A stretch of DNA of 64,000 nucleotides from Porites lutea. Its lineage: Eukaryota > Cnidaria > Anthozoa > Scleractinia > Poritidae. This document shows, in pieces, positions 15,001 to 23,911 of this stretch. The DNA lies in the NCBI RefSeq assembly GCF_958299795.1, contig NC_133202.1:7404107-7468106 (forward strand), written 5' to 3'. The notes beneath the pieces are model-generated. The model saw only the letters and a list, made by a program, of their open reading frames with translations. It did not search any database and was not told the origin of the DNA. The position numbers and the translations under genes were made by a program. The stretch's first letter is position 1. Each line of letters opens with the position of its first letter.

Positions 15001-18000
15001 TGGCCTTTGTGAGTTTATTTATGGGCTGATGGTTGCAGGAAAAAATAACATTTCATGCCGTTAAGAATTGTCAGTTTGGAGGCTGTTCAACTGCTGGCGG
15101 GTCACATGAGCATTAACTTATCTGCATCTGCATTTTCAGGCCTCACTTCGATATTTTTCCAGTTGTGGGTTGCGACCTGTTTTAGCCCTAAAAACAAGTG
15201 AGGGAGCCTTCATGTCCCCAGAGGATAAAATTGTTGATGTACTTTCTAGTAACGAGGAAGTTATAGCTTCTGTGGAATCGTGGGACCTGCCTACCTTGTC
15301 TGAGAGGTACCGTGATGCTTGCATGAACACAAATACAGGTAAGTTAATTTATTAGTTTGCATAACTCAGTTCAATATCAAACATTCTAAAACAAAAGTGT
15401 TAAGGATTCCGTCTCATAATTCCCTCAGTATTTTGCTGTGTTTAGAACTTCAGATGAAACACTTTTTGTCTTGTACTCAGTTTTGAAAATTGTAATAGTA
15501 GTCCATGATGTAGATCCTGAAATTCTGACATCAAAAGCCTACAAGATAAGGAGGCGTATGAAAAGAGAAAGAAATTTTAGGTTGTAATGTTCCCTTGCTA
15601 GTCTTGGTCTAATATATAACTTACTTTTTAAATTGACTAGCAACAAGACCTGATGTTCTATCCATCCTTGAAGCTGATCCTCAGTTGTCAAGCCTTACTT
15701 TATCAAACAAAGCTTTGCAAGATGTCCATGTACTGCCATTATTCAGAGCACTACAATGCAATGATGTACTTACTAAGCTCATGTTGCCTGGCAACAGAAT
15801 AGGTGAGTAAATGTCTCATCCTTATCTTAAACCACTACTGTGTGAAAAACAGGGCCAAGGCCATCATGGGCAATGGCTCATCTTTTTCAAGGGCATTGTG
15901 TGTCATGCAGGGGTTCTAGGGATCCCACGTCGAGGGAAACATATCCATGAGGGAATTTTCCAAAGAGCGTTAAGAATCAAATGTTGTTTTGTCAAGGGAG
16001 GTGTTAAATGCAGACCATTCAGTTATACATCTGAAAAATATAAAAATACAAAAACGAGCTGGCTTAATGAACTCAGGACTTATTTGCCACTGAAAATTGG
16101 TGAATGGTGAAAAATATTTTGCCCAGGCTTATTATTTTAGCAAGCTTTAAAACCTTAAATTTGGTACCACCTCTTAGTTTTTTATTCAATTTCTGTAGGT
16201 TTGTAAATAAGTTTATTTAGACATCGTTTTTTGTTTATTTGTTACAGGTGATTCTGGTGTTCAGCATTTGATATCAGCAATTCCCACCCTCCCCTCACTC
16301 GCTATATTGGACTTGACTTCCAACGGAATCACGCATAAAGGGCTGTCCCTTATTACCAATGCGTTATCTGCAAGAGATTCAACAAGGACAGACACACAAC
16401 AGGTATCTAGTTTAAAGGGTAATTGTCCACCATGCCCCACTCTGCCCAATAAGCTCATGGCTCCCACCTTTTGCAACCAAATAAAAAGCGAGAACAAAGC
16501 AATTAGTTTGAAACAAAGGGCTAATTACACAAATGAAAGTAGGTTACACACTTATCACACTGACTTTTGCCAAATTTCATGTAGATTTGTACATGTGGCT
16601 TCAACTCACATTGTCCTGAGTTTGTTTTTGTGGGATTGTGTTTTCCACCTGCACAAACTCGAGCCTAAATATTTGCAACAAACTTTATTTTAGAAATAGC
16701 CTGATGTGTTACTCTTTTTTATTATATAGACACGAGTGTTTTACTGGAAAATATACCACTCGTAAAATTCATAAAAACTACATCCGGGACCTGAGTGGTT
16801 TATTCTCCATAATCTCACACGTGAGTTTATCGATGACGTTATCTTGGCAATTTCCCTCTATTATTTTATCGATGTCATTTTGTCTATATATGATAAAAAG
16901 AACATTACACGGCGGCTTGAAGATATGAATTTTATTTTCTTGTGGCAAAAACAATATTTTACTCACTCGCTGCGCTCGTTCATAAAATATTGTTTTGCCA
17001 CTCGAAAATAAAAGTCATATCTTCGCGCCACCATGAAATATCCTCTATGTATTGCAGGAGACCCCCCTTCAGAAGCTTGAAGAATTCAACATCAGCTACA
17101 ACTGGCTGGGAGACAGTTGTGGCAGTTCATTGGCTGTTATTCTCAAAAGATGTCCCATTCTAAATGCTCTAAAACTTGAGTCATGTGGTCTTACTGGTCA
17201 ACTTGCTGCTCAAGGGAAAGAGTTTGCTCTAGCTCTGAAAGGTAAATGTCTCAATTTTTAAAAAGCTCAAATTATCTCATATTTTGTTATGGTTATTGAT
17301 TAATAGGCCATTTGCATGATGGCGTCATTTTAATACTACGACCAGAATCCTTTTTGTTTTCCCCTTTATATTTTAGCTTGGTATTCCCAGTGAGGTTTCG
17401 AAAACAAAAGCCCTAATTTGCACAAGAAAGCAAAATCCTGAAGGATTCTGGTCGTAGTAGTAAAATGACGTCATCGTGCAAATGGCCTATTGGCAACAGA
17501 ACATCAAGTTCAGTTGGTAATCATACTCAGTCTTGATTAAGTTCGATTTTGTTAATCACCCAAGTGAACTCCACTCAGTTCTATTACCATTATTAATCCA
17601 AAAAGCATTCCTAATCATTGTTTATTGTGTCCCTACTCTTAGCTTCTCATTTGATTCATCTCTCTGTGGCATACAATACCTTTGGTTCTCAAGGAATAGG
17701 AAACTTAATTATGGCACTTCCACGTGGGTCACTGCGTCACTTAAACTTGAGCTCAACCATGGATGAAACAGGAAATCAAGGACTTTCAAATCTGGTTGAT
17801 TTCATGGAAGTATGTGAATAATTTTCAGTTGAAATTAATGCTGAATAACTGAGACAAAAACATCACGCAAATAGGCCAGTTTTGAATTTACAAAATTAGA
17901 AATCACATTGATATTCAGGGCTGAATAATATTCATTTCTTTTGTATTCTTCCTCTTAGCCTTGGAGCTAGGTATGAATTTTGATAAGCTTAATGAGGCAA

Positions 18001-19712
18001 TGAGGCAAAGTGATGAACTTAATTCATCCATTTCATCAGAAAAACATTATACTGTGTGGGTGATCAAATGATTAAATTTTACATTTTTATTTACAAAATT
18101 TTGAGGACTTTTAAGGTGGCTCTGAGCTCCCTCCATACAACTTTTGGCATACCTTATGAAATGTTTATAATTAAAAAAATGCTGCTCACTGGAATTGATT
18201 ACTGTATGTAAGAACCCAAAACTGAAATGAAGGGCATTTATCAAGTAATACTGTGGCTAGGTTAATCTTCCACCTCAGTGAAAATCAACTACTTACTGAA
18301 TAAATAAAAAGAATAAACTAAATGTCCATTATTTACCTTTGGCAGTGTTTATAGCAATGATGCTAGTGGGGCCGAGCAAGTGACTGAAACAAATTAATAC
18401 TTTAGATCAAACATAATAGGGTTGAGAATCCCAACTGGCCGGAGGTAAACCAGTAGGAAATTTACAGCGTGGTCGAGGATTTGAAATCAGAAGTACCGAG
18501 AACAAATTCAGCTAGTGGTCAGCTAGTGGTCAGGGCATGACTTGAACTCGGGCCTCCAAATTGCAAGTCCATCGCCCTAACTGCTCGGCCATGCTGCCTC
18601 CTTTATGGGTCGACATGTATCTTTTGGTATTTTTATACCAAAATAAATGTTAGAAAGACAGTCAAAGCCACATAAGCTACTAACTTGTGTTTCTATTAGA
18701 TTTCCTTGACAACAGTTGATATATAATAAATTCCTATTTTCTATGTCACAGAGGAGTATTTTTTCCTTTTTTCAGGGGGAAACCTGTGTTCTTTCTGATC
18801 TGATTCTCGAGGATTGTCACATTGATGACAAACTGCTAGAGTCCTTACTGAAGGCCAGACACATGACCACTGGACTGCAGCATTTAAATCTGAGTTGCAA
18901 TAACATTGGAAAGAATGGGATTCCTTTACTTGCAAGGTTAGTCTTACAGACCTTTGTGTTTCTTTGTTATGGACATGTTCTAAGATATTAAACAAAAGAT
19001 TGGACTTTTTCCCCTGTTATCAGAGCTGTAAACCAGATTGGGTCATCAGGAAATGTCCAACCAAAAAATTTTGTTTGTGTTATGTCACTAAAACAGGGAA
19101 CAGGGAACAGGGAATGAGCTTGAGAATGGGAAAATGAAAAATAGGAACAAAACAGAGAACTGGAAATGAAGTTACTGATAGGGATATGCAGGCCTATGCT
19201 TTAAAATAAGACCACTTTCCCAAGTTTTAAATGCCTAATGTCGCAATTTAGGAGAGCAAAGTTCATTACTTTATGAGTGGCCGTAGCACACAAGATGATA
19301 TGCATGAGAATGTTCTGCTTTTAAATGAATATCCTCTTTATCCTTTGGGTATTTTTTTTTCTTTAGGCTATTGAATGAAACTGGATCCAAACTATCAAGC
19401 CTCATTCTCACCGGAAATACAGATGTGGGAACAATCGAAGCCGCATCATTATTAACGGCTGCTAAGGACAGCAGAACACTTCGAACACTGAATTTGTCAG
19501 CGTGTGGAGTGAAGTCTCCTCTTGGTGTGACATTTTTTGATTCTTTTAGAACTTTGGCATCTCATAACCTTGGTTGTTTGAATAAGCTGGATCTGTCTCA
19601 TAATCTTTTAACTGTTACTGATAGAGAACAACTAGCAGACAAATGGAATTCCAGCTGCTCAGAAGACAACTTTGCTTGTTTGGAGAATACATTTTGCATG
19701 TTTACAAAATAA
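21..19712 (+). CDS. TONSL: TONSL (tonsoku-like, DNA repair protein), 5' end missing
   Basis: TONSL pairs with MMS22L at stressed replication forks and reads new histone H4 through its ankyrin domain. Coding exons by GT-AG sites and phase: 21-322, 658-829, 1154-1271, 1657-1802, 3109-3264, 3741-3866, 4759-4963, 5377-5459, 5586-5675, 6143-6215, 6685-6848, 13276-14478, 15140-15338, 15641-15802, 16248-16402, 17058-17241, 17643-17809, 18776-18936, 19367-19712. These sum to 4212 nt, an exact 1404 codons with one terminal stop. Domains, counted from the first codon seen: TPR repeats about 1-340, acidic stretch about 350-425, four ankyrin repeats about 437-575, a long low-complexity linker in the 1203-nt exon, a ubiquitin-like fold about 915-1010, then leucine-rich repeats to the end. 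This TPR-ANK-UBL-LRR order is diagnostic of TONSL. The ankyrin segment RDYCGWLPLHEASNHGH closely resembles human TONSL. The start codon lies upstream of the window. The intron at 6849-13275 hosts a retrotransposon, which normal splicing should remove. Confidence 0.93.
1846..2305. mobile_element. MITE-like inverted-repeat element in a TONSL intron
   Basis: The left end, beginning TTAACCCCTTCACACCTGA, is matched in reverse by CTCAGGGGTGAATGGGCTAA at the right end. The body has no transposase; a short lysine-rich open frame inside looks incidental. A TTAA-like end suggests a Kolobok/piggyBac-type non-autonomous element, but the right end reads CTAA, so the target duplication is not exact. Confidence 0.5.
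2327..2949. mobile_element. MITE with 'GTTGACTC..CTCGAACC' termini, TA flanks
   Basis: The left terminus CAGTTGACTCCCAATAACTC is mirrored by the right terminus GGTTCGAGTCAACTT, with TA on both sides. Degenerate copies of a GGTTCGAGTTA-type unit recur inside. There is no transposase. It lies directly beside the element at 1846-2305 in the same TONSL intron (1803-3108), so most of that intron is mobile DNA. Confidence 0.6.
3942..4530. mobile_element. TTAA-flanked MITE (Kolobok/piggyBac-like) in a TONSL intron
   Basis: TTAA at 3942-3945 and 4527-4530 flank the inverted ends GTTGGCTGAACACAGTTTTG and GCAAAACTGTGTTCAGCCACC. The AT-rich interior has no coding capacity. TTAA duplications are typical of Kolobok and piggyBac elements; which one applies cannot be decided here. 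Confidence 0.65.
5084..5140. mobile_element. 57-bp hairpin MITE with 9-bp target duplication
   Basis: Two perfect 21-nt arms (5084-5104 and 5120-5140) surround a 15-nt loop. ATCCTGAAG occurs immediately on both sides (5075-5083 and 5141-5149). This is the structure of a transposed element with a 9-bp target-site duplication, the length made by Mutator-like transposases, but it has almost no interior. It sits in the TONSL intron between the exons ending at 4963 and starting at 5377. Confidence 0.75.
6311..6646. mobile_element. MITE, 'AAATAAGCCCC' family, TA target duplication
   Basis: The left terminus CAGTAAAATTTCGAAAATAA and the right terminus TTATTTTCGGAATTTTACGG are inverted copies, flanked by TA at 6309-6310 and 6647-6648. 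Inside, AAGCCCCTCCAA-like units recur many times. The ends resemble those of the larger element at 60211-61119. No transposase frame is present. It lies 38 bp upstream of a TONSL exon. Confidence 0.7.
6849..7157. other. Repeat-rich intron segment with G and C homopolymers
   Basis: This part of the TONSL intron holds a long G run near 6990-7007, a C run followed by an A run near 7063-7090, and no recognisable gene. The runs are placed like the arms of an inverted element, but sequencing and assembly error in such tracts makes this uncertain. Confidence 0.5.
7158..12650 (-). mobile_element. Ngaro/DIRS-type tyrosine-recombinase retrotransposon
   Basis: This is an element of the YR retrotransposon class, antisense inside a TONSL intron. 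Parts in its own 5'-to-3' order: terminal repeat A (about 12650-12180), a gag-like region with a C-terminal CCCH-type, basic-serine-rich tail (about 12.1-10.9 kb), a reverse transcriptase-RNase H region (about 10.8-9.1 kb), a tyrosine recombinase (about 9.2-8.16 kb), then repeat B (about 7622-7529), A (about 7528-7353) and B again (about 7252-7158). This A...B-A-B layout is the split direct repeat of Ngaro/PAT-like elements, unlike the inverted ends of DIRS-1. At the 5' end repeat A holds a 139-bp unit in three tandem copies, against one at the 3' end. It looks close to whole with perhaps one to three breaks, so it is probably fairly recent. The outer boundaries are approximate. Confidence 0.85.
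12651..13275. other. Distal part of the TONSL intron, nothing recognised
   Basis: AT-rich intron sequence between the retrotransposon and the 3' splice site (TTGTTACCAG before 13276). I see no coding exon, RNA gene or clear element. Confidence 0.6.
14790..14905 (-). repeat. Dispersed repeat, 'GGTGAACGTAGTCCTGAATAG' family
   Basis: The stretch GTGAACGTAGTCCTGAATAG occurs here near 14810 and again near 40113 in a different context, so it belongs to a dispersed family. On the minus strand a short open frame reads through it (with PIQDYVHPDDQTQPTFEM). It may be the tail of a retroelement such as a Penelope-like element; that is a guess. Confidence 0.45.
16912..17030. repeat. Hairpin-forming repeat just upstream of a TONSL exon
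   Basis: A left arm (GAAGATATGAATTTTATTTT, then GCAAAAACAATATTTTA) is mirrored by a right arm (TAAAATATTGTTTTGCC, then AATAAAAGTCATATCTTC) around a CTCGCTGCGCTCG core. The right arm ends about 30 bp before the splice acceptor at 17057. Likely a MITE or part of a larger one that may begin near 16730. Confidence 0.55.
17306..17487. mobile_element. 182-bp MITE, TA target duplication, TONSL intron
   Basis: The ends GGCCATTTGCATGATGGCGT and ACGTCATCGTGCAAATGGCC are inverted copies, with a second matching block TACGACCAGAATCCT / AGGATTCTGGTCGTA inside. TA flanks both sides (17304-17305, 17488-17489). It is non-coding. Confidence 0.72.
18345..18604 (-). mobile_element. tRNA-derived SINE in a TONSL intron
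   Basis: Read on the minus strand, a pol III A box (TGGCCGAGCAGTTAGGGC, 18591-18574) is followed by a B-box-like GAGTTCAAGTC (18549-18539) at tRNA spacing, then a non-tRNA tail with TGGTTTACCTCCGGCCAGTT. This head-body layout is that of a tRNA-derived SINE; the leucine-like A box suggests the parent tRNA. The 3' limit near 18345 is approximate. Confidence 0.65.
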
Positions 19713-20960
19713 TATTGCAGGTTACAATTGCTCACTAACCGTAAATGGTTATTGTAAATGTTATATAAATTATTGTAAAATATTCATAGTTTTAAAATAA
19801 TACAGTCCACTCAGCTTCAGTGCCTAAAGGCTGGTTTTCACTAACTTTGGAGTCGTAAGCGGAATTGTAAGAGAGCTCATGACCTCGTGAAAATCAACAT
19901 TCGGAGTCATAAGTCGAGTTATAAGAGAGACGGGATCGGGGTCAGATGAATCAGAGTGTCTCCATTTGTTCCGACTCCGCCTACAACTCCATCGCTTACG
20001 TTCGACTTATGATCTTTAAAACTTTAAAACAATGACTACACTTGTAAATTACGCTTGCAAAAGTTTTATTAAATTGGCCCGCGGTTTTCACTAGCTCATA
20101 AGCAGAATGTAAGTGACAGAACACTGTTTTCACTAGATCACAAGCTCTACGCTTCTGCACGCAAAGGTCTTTTTCATAAAAACAAGAATTTTTAATTGGA
20201 AATTTTCTTTTATCATTAAGACCTGCGAGGATGTTGCAGTTTCATAGACTGTGACAAACATTCTTTAAAATTAGGTTCCTGATACAGTCACTTCTACAAC
20301 ATGGACACTGTCCTGATAAAAATAAACACTTAGAGTTAGACCCTACTGTTCTTATACTTTACTTGACTCTCTGTGGGCTAACAACTCTCCAAGATGGCCA
20401 CCTAACAGTTCTAACAGTTTCTCTTACAGAGAGCTAACTGTGGATCATTTTTATACCAGGGGTTCTTGACTATTTTGAGCTCCTCAAATTCCACAACTTT
20501 CCATGACTATTTTCATGAACTTTCTAGTTTTCCATGACCTTAGGTTTAGCAGTCACTTTCAAAAATTTTCAAAACTATCCTTGTTTTAGCTATATTTTTC
20601 AACCTAACTCAGTTCAACAAACAATCTCTGGTGTTCACCAAAATGCATTTCATATCTGCTGTTTAATTATTCACCTCTATCTTAAATTGTCCTTGCTGTG
20701 ACATATGCATTAACCAATCTACCAAACATATTATTACATTCCATGACTTTCCAGACCTAGAAAACGAAATATTGTTAAATTTCATGACTTTCCAGGTTTT
20801 CCATGACCCCATATGAATCCTGTGTAAGCAATACACGAGAAATGCCTCTGATAACTCACGTTAGCCCTGGGTTGAAGTTTTAACACAGATGTGAGATTCA
20901 CCTAACATGTGATTTAGCAGGTGTATTTTGTGCAGCATTCTATAAACGTTCTGACCACAT
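19713..20960. other. Convergent intergenic region between TONSL and PSMG4, repeat-rich
   Basis: It contains 3' UTR sequence of both tail-to-tail genes and two repeat zones. One, about 19828-20160, has repeated GGTTTTCACTA and TCGTAAGC/TCATAAG motifs. The other, about 20475-20815, has CATGACTTTCCAG/TTTTCCATGACC motifs; the same GTCATGGAAAA motif appears in a TONSL intron near 1535. No gene was seen. Confidence 0.55.
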
Positions 20961-23606
20961 TTAGAATTGCTGAGGTTTATCATTGATCTCCTTGTTAATT
21001 CTCTGCTCTACCAAGCCCAGAAGCATGTTTTCTGTTGGTATATTATAGCTCACAAAGCATTGCTTTTTTGTCTTTTTTGCTGAGAAGGAAAAAAAAAGAA
21101 AGAGTCATATTGGAATGTGTTTTATAGTTAATAAGTATTGAGTAACAGTTATTTTATCTGCTTTACCATACTGTTGCCTAAACTAAATCTAGGTGATTAA
21201 ACTGTCACCAAACAGTTATGATGGTGAAATGCGTTGCCAGGTTACACCACAATCTTGTTTGTTTCCTATGAATATTTAGGGCTGGGAAACAAGAGCATTC
21301 TGAATCTCAATCAAACTACAATTGAAGATGCTATGGGTGTCAATAAAATGCAGGTCGGGTTGGGGTCGGGGTCGGGGTCTATATTGTTGTTAAAAGAATG
21401 TCGTTTTAGGGTTAGGGTCAGTGTCAACCTGAACCCTAACCCCAAAAAAGCATTCTTTTAAGAAATATATATAGACCCTGACCCTGACCCCAACCCCGTG
21501 TTTTACTGACACCCAGATGCTAGTGACAAAAGGGGATAAGTTTTGATGTTTTTTTCTTCTAAATTTAACTGAATTTTTGCATTTGGGCTTTAATTCAATT
21601 TTGAAAAACATTGCCCAGGTTTTTTTTTTTTTTCACTAGTTCCCTTTTATTTTTCTTGAAAAAACAGGCCAAGAAACACAGTTGGCAGCACCATTACACA
21701 GGTGATGGAAAACACATGGATGGCCGGCCGAGGTCTCTCTCTTTCCTAATATTTTTCTCTTGCTGTGAGGGACCTCTGCTAGTAGGGAACTGCCTGTTGT
21801 TGTACTTCAAAAATTCATTGCAGAGGAAATGGAACGACTTATGCAAACAAGTGACAATGCTCGAATTATACTATTCATACATAGAAGATGAGCACCCTTC
21901 CCAAATTTTCCCTTGACTGGATTGCACCTGAATTTCCAGGGCTTTCAGTAAAGGCTGGGTCATGTATTTGAGCCCCAGATACTCACATGTAAGTGGAAAA
22001 CAAAACATGAAGAACAACAGAAGCTGTTTTTCTTATATGCTAATTCCCTCCTTGGTTAACAGACATTTGTAGGAAAACTTGGAACGAGTATCAAATCTAC
22101 CTTGGGGGTGGGGAGGGGGCAGGTTGGGAGGAGGAGAGAAATGAATTAACCTGCTCCCCCCCCCCCTCCCCATTAATATACTCTCTCTTGTAAGTGTCCG
22201 CCTTCAGAAAGTCAAATAAACGGAGTAGAGAAAGGAAGGGACCGACTCTAGGTGTCCGTTTTACATAGGTGTCTGTCTCATAGAAGTGTCCATTAAGAGA
22301 GAGTCCACGTAAATCGGAAGGCTTCTTCCCTCAGTTCCTTTGAACGACGATGGCCACCTCACTGATAGAGTACGCGCTAGATCTCAACACAGGGTAATTT
22401 CCTTACTTTCCACCCATCAAATAGATTAAAAGTAATGACAACCTCTGCTACTCACCAAGCCTCTGTGCAAGTGTCGATGAGCTGAGATCAGCTTTATTCC
22501 CCATGAGGTTGACAACAGATGGGACTGAGTCCTGTCCAAAAGAAAATTTTCAATTGAAGTTTGGCTTTCTACCAACCACCAAATCCTTGCTTATTTTCTT
22601 GAAACAATATCTTTGAATTCATATTCAATAGGGCTCAACCAGCTTTAAACAGTATTTTCCACAAAGCTTCCCACCAAAAAATGCTTCCATATAATATTTT
22701 TGATGTTGAAGATTATACTGCCATTTGCTCACATGGCATAGTGGTAGAGGGTATTTCCAGGCAAGCAAGCAACCTTAGGGTTCGAGTCTTGACTTGTTTT
22801 CGCTTCCTACTACTTGCTCTTTAGCTGAGCACGCCAGGATATGCGATACAAATTTGGGGCCCCAGACTATCCCACATAACAGCTAACTGATTCAAAGACA
22901 TTTTTATCTGGCAGATTTAGTGAAATGTACCCAAGAACAGGTGATTCCCAAATTCATGCCATATCTAGATTGCAAAACAGTATAAACATAGTTTTGCATA
23001 GTTCAAGCACACATGAGCAGTCAAACTTAGGAATTGGGGACACTCCTTTTTTATCCACACTCACCCTTAAAGATGACTTCAAATCCGAATCCTCAAAATT
23101 TTGTCAACACCCGTTGAAAAATGAAATCTGAAAGCTTCATTTTTTGTCGGCACTTTTGAAAAATTTGTCCAATGGCTCCAAATATTTTGTCAGCTTCTTT
23201 GAAAAACCCGCCATCCTTAGGAGGGTAAGGGTTAGGATAAAAAGTGGACCGTCCCCTTGAGCGGGGGTGAAAACAGACTATGAGGCTCGCGCGTTTTTTT
23301 GTTATTTTGACTGGATCCTGGAGGTCATCATATATATTCAACCTTACATGCAATTTCGCTGTTTTCAAAACTACTTACGAATTTTGTACACATGGCTACA
23401 GCTAGTGAGTCCATTTCCAGAGAGTTTCCAATCCAGAAATATAAGCTGTCCGTCATTTTGAGAATTTGAAAATGAACCTTTTGATCTAGAATCATTTCAG
23501 AGAATGTATGCATCTTGAATTTGCATTCTGCGGGGACAAACTCCTCAGGTAATGTGGAATTCCTGGTGCACGTTGTTTCTCCGTTCAGCTGCAGTTCGTC
23601 CGCCAT
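20961..23606 (-). CDS. PSMG4: PSMG4, proteasome assembly chaperone 4
   Basis: PSMG4 (PAC4, yeast Poc4/Dmp2) pairs with PSMG3 to help build the 20S proteasome alpha ring in the cytosol. Exons on the minus strand are 23606-23379, 22531-22456 and 21079-20961, giving 423 nt, 140 residues plus stop; human PSMG4 is about 123. Exon 1 carries VHFQILKMTDSLYFWIGNS and LAVAMCTKF. Exon 2 begins DSVPS and ends in AQRL. Exon 3 continues KKTKKQCFVSYN and ends with a charged helix. The human protein reads in the same order (TDSLFLWVG, LAVAMC, DSIP, LAQRLARKTNKQVFVSYN). Phases agree (0, then 1) and all sites are GT-AG. The start MADELQ is chosen because it has an ATGGCGG context facing the shared promoter; the frame stays open upstream, so a longer N-terminus is not excluded. 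Gene identity is very likely. Confidence 0.92.
21334..21518. repeat. Long-armed hairpin element with telomere-like GGGTTAGGG units
   Basis: The left arm begins TGGGTGTCAATAAAA and runs through GGGGTCGGGGTCTATAT. The right arm mirrors it, ending with TTTTACTGACACCCA. Near the centre are TTTTAGGGTTAGGGTCA and its mirror TGAACCCTAACCCC. It lies inside PSMG4 intron 2 and is probably a MITE with expanded short repeats rather than telomeric DNA. Confidence 0.6.
22165..22310. mobile_element. MITE, 'GACTCTCTCTAAGACGGACACC' family, copy 1
   Basis: ACTCTCTCTTGTAAGTGTCCG at the left is mirrored by AAGTGTCCATTAAGAGAGAG at the right, and the interior shares GTGTCCGTTTTACA with the copy at 46024-46195. 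Non-coding; it lies in PSMG4 intron 2. Confidence 0.55.
22727..22930 (+). mobile_element. Possible tRNA-derived SINE in PSMG4 intron 1
   Basis: TGGCATAGTGGTAGAGG (22734-22750) resembles a pol III A box and GGGTTCGAGTC (22778-22788) a B box, 27 bp apart. A non-tRNA tail follows. The A box recalls glycine-type tRNAs. No full tRNA fold is evident, so a SINE head is likelier than a tRNA gene. The 3' end is a guess. Confidence 0.45.
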
Positions 23607-23911
23607 GTTGTATGTCAGCTTTGCCGGCGAGTTCGGAAAGACGTTCGGAAAGCTTCGGTGACATTTCGTAAGTAATGTCACCAGTCTCTTGCCGCGAAAA
23701 ACAGCGCGCTCGATATGAGCAACCATATTTGATTTTTTCAGTATAAGAAAGTTGGGCGGCCAATTTTTGGCCTGAAAAAACAGAAAAAATAACGTAAAAA
23801 GAAAGCTAAAATAGAAAAGAAGATAGGATTTTTGTTTGTTCACATTTTATATTATTTTCTTCCAAAGTTATGAAAGTAACAAAGCATTGATTACCATTGG
23901 CCAAGGTGGAG
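23607..23911. promoter_or_regulatory. Shared divergent promoter, PSMG4 / F-box-LRR gene
   Basis: 305 bp separate the two start codons, which point outward, so one region must hold both transcription starts. No TATA box at a useful place was seen. The PSMG4 start lies in AACATGGCGGACG, which resembles a YY1/TISU start element. Inferred from geometry alone. Confidence 0.6.

Noticed and set aside
22456-22531. Minus-strand exon with GNKADL, looking like a small GTPase guanine-binding motif
   Set aside because: The flanking exons and phases place it as the middle exon of PSMG4, where DSVPS...LAQRL matches the human protein; the GTPase-like string is chance.
22734-22788. Possible tRNA gene
   Set aside because: A- and B-box-like motifs are present but no acceptor or anticodon stem can be formed; a SINE head is likelier.
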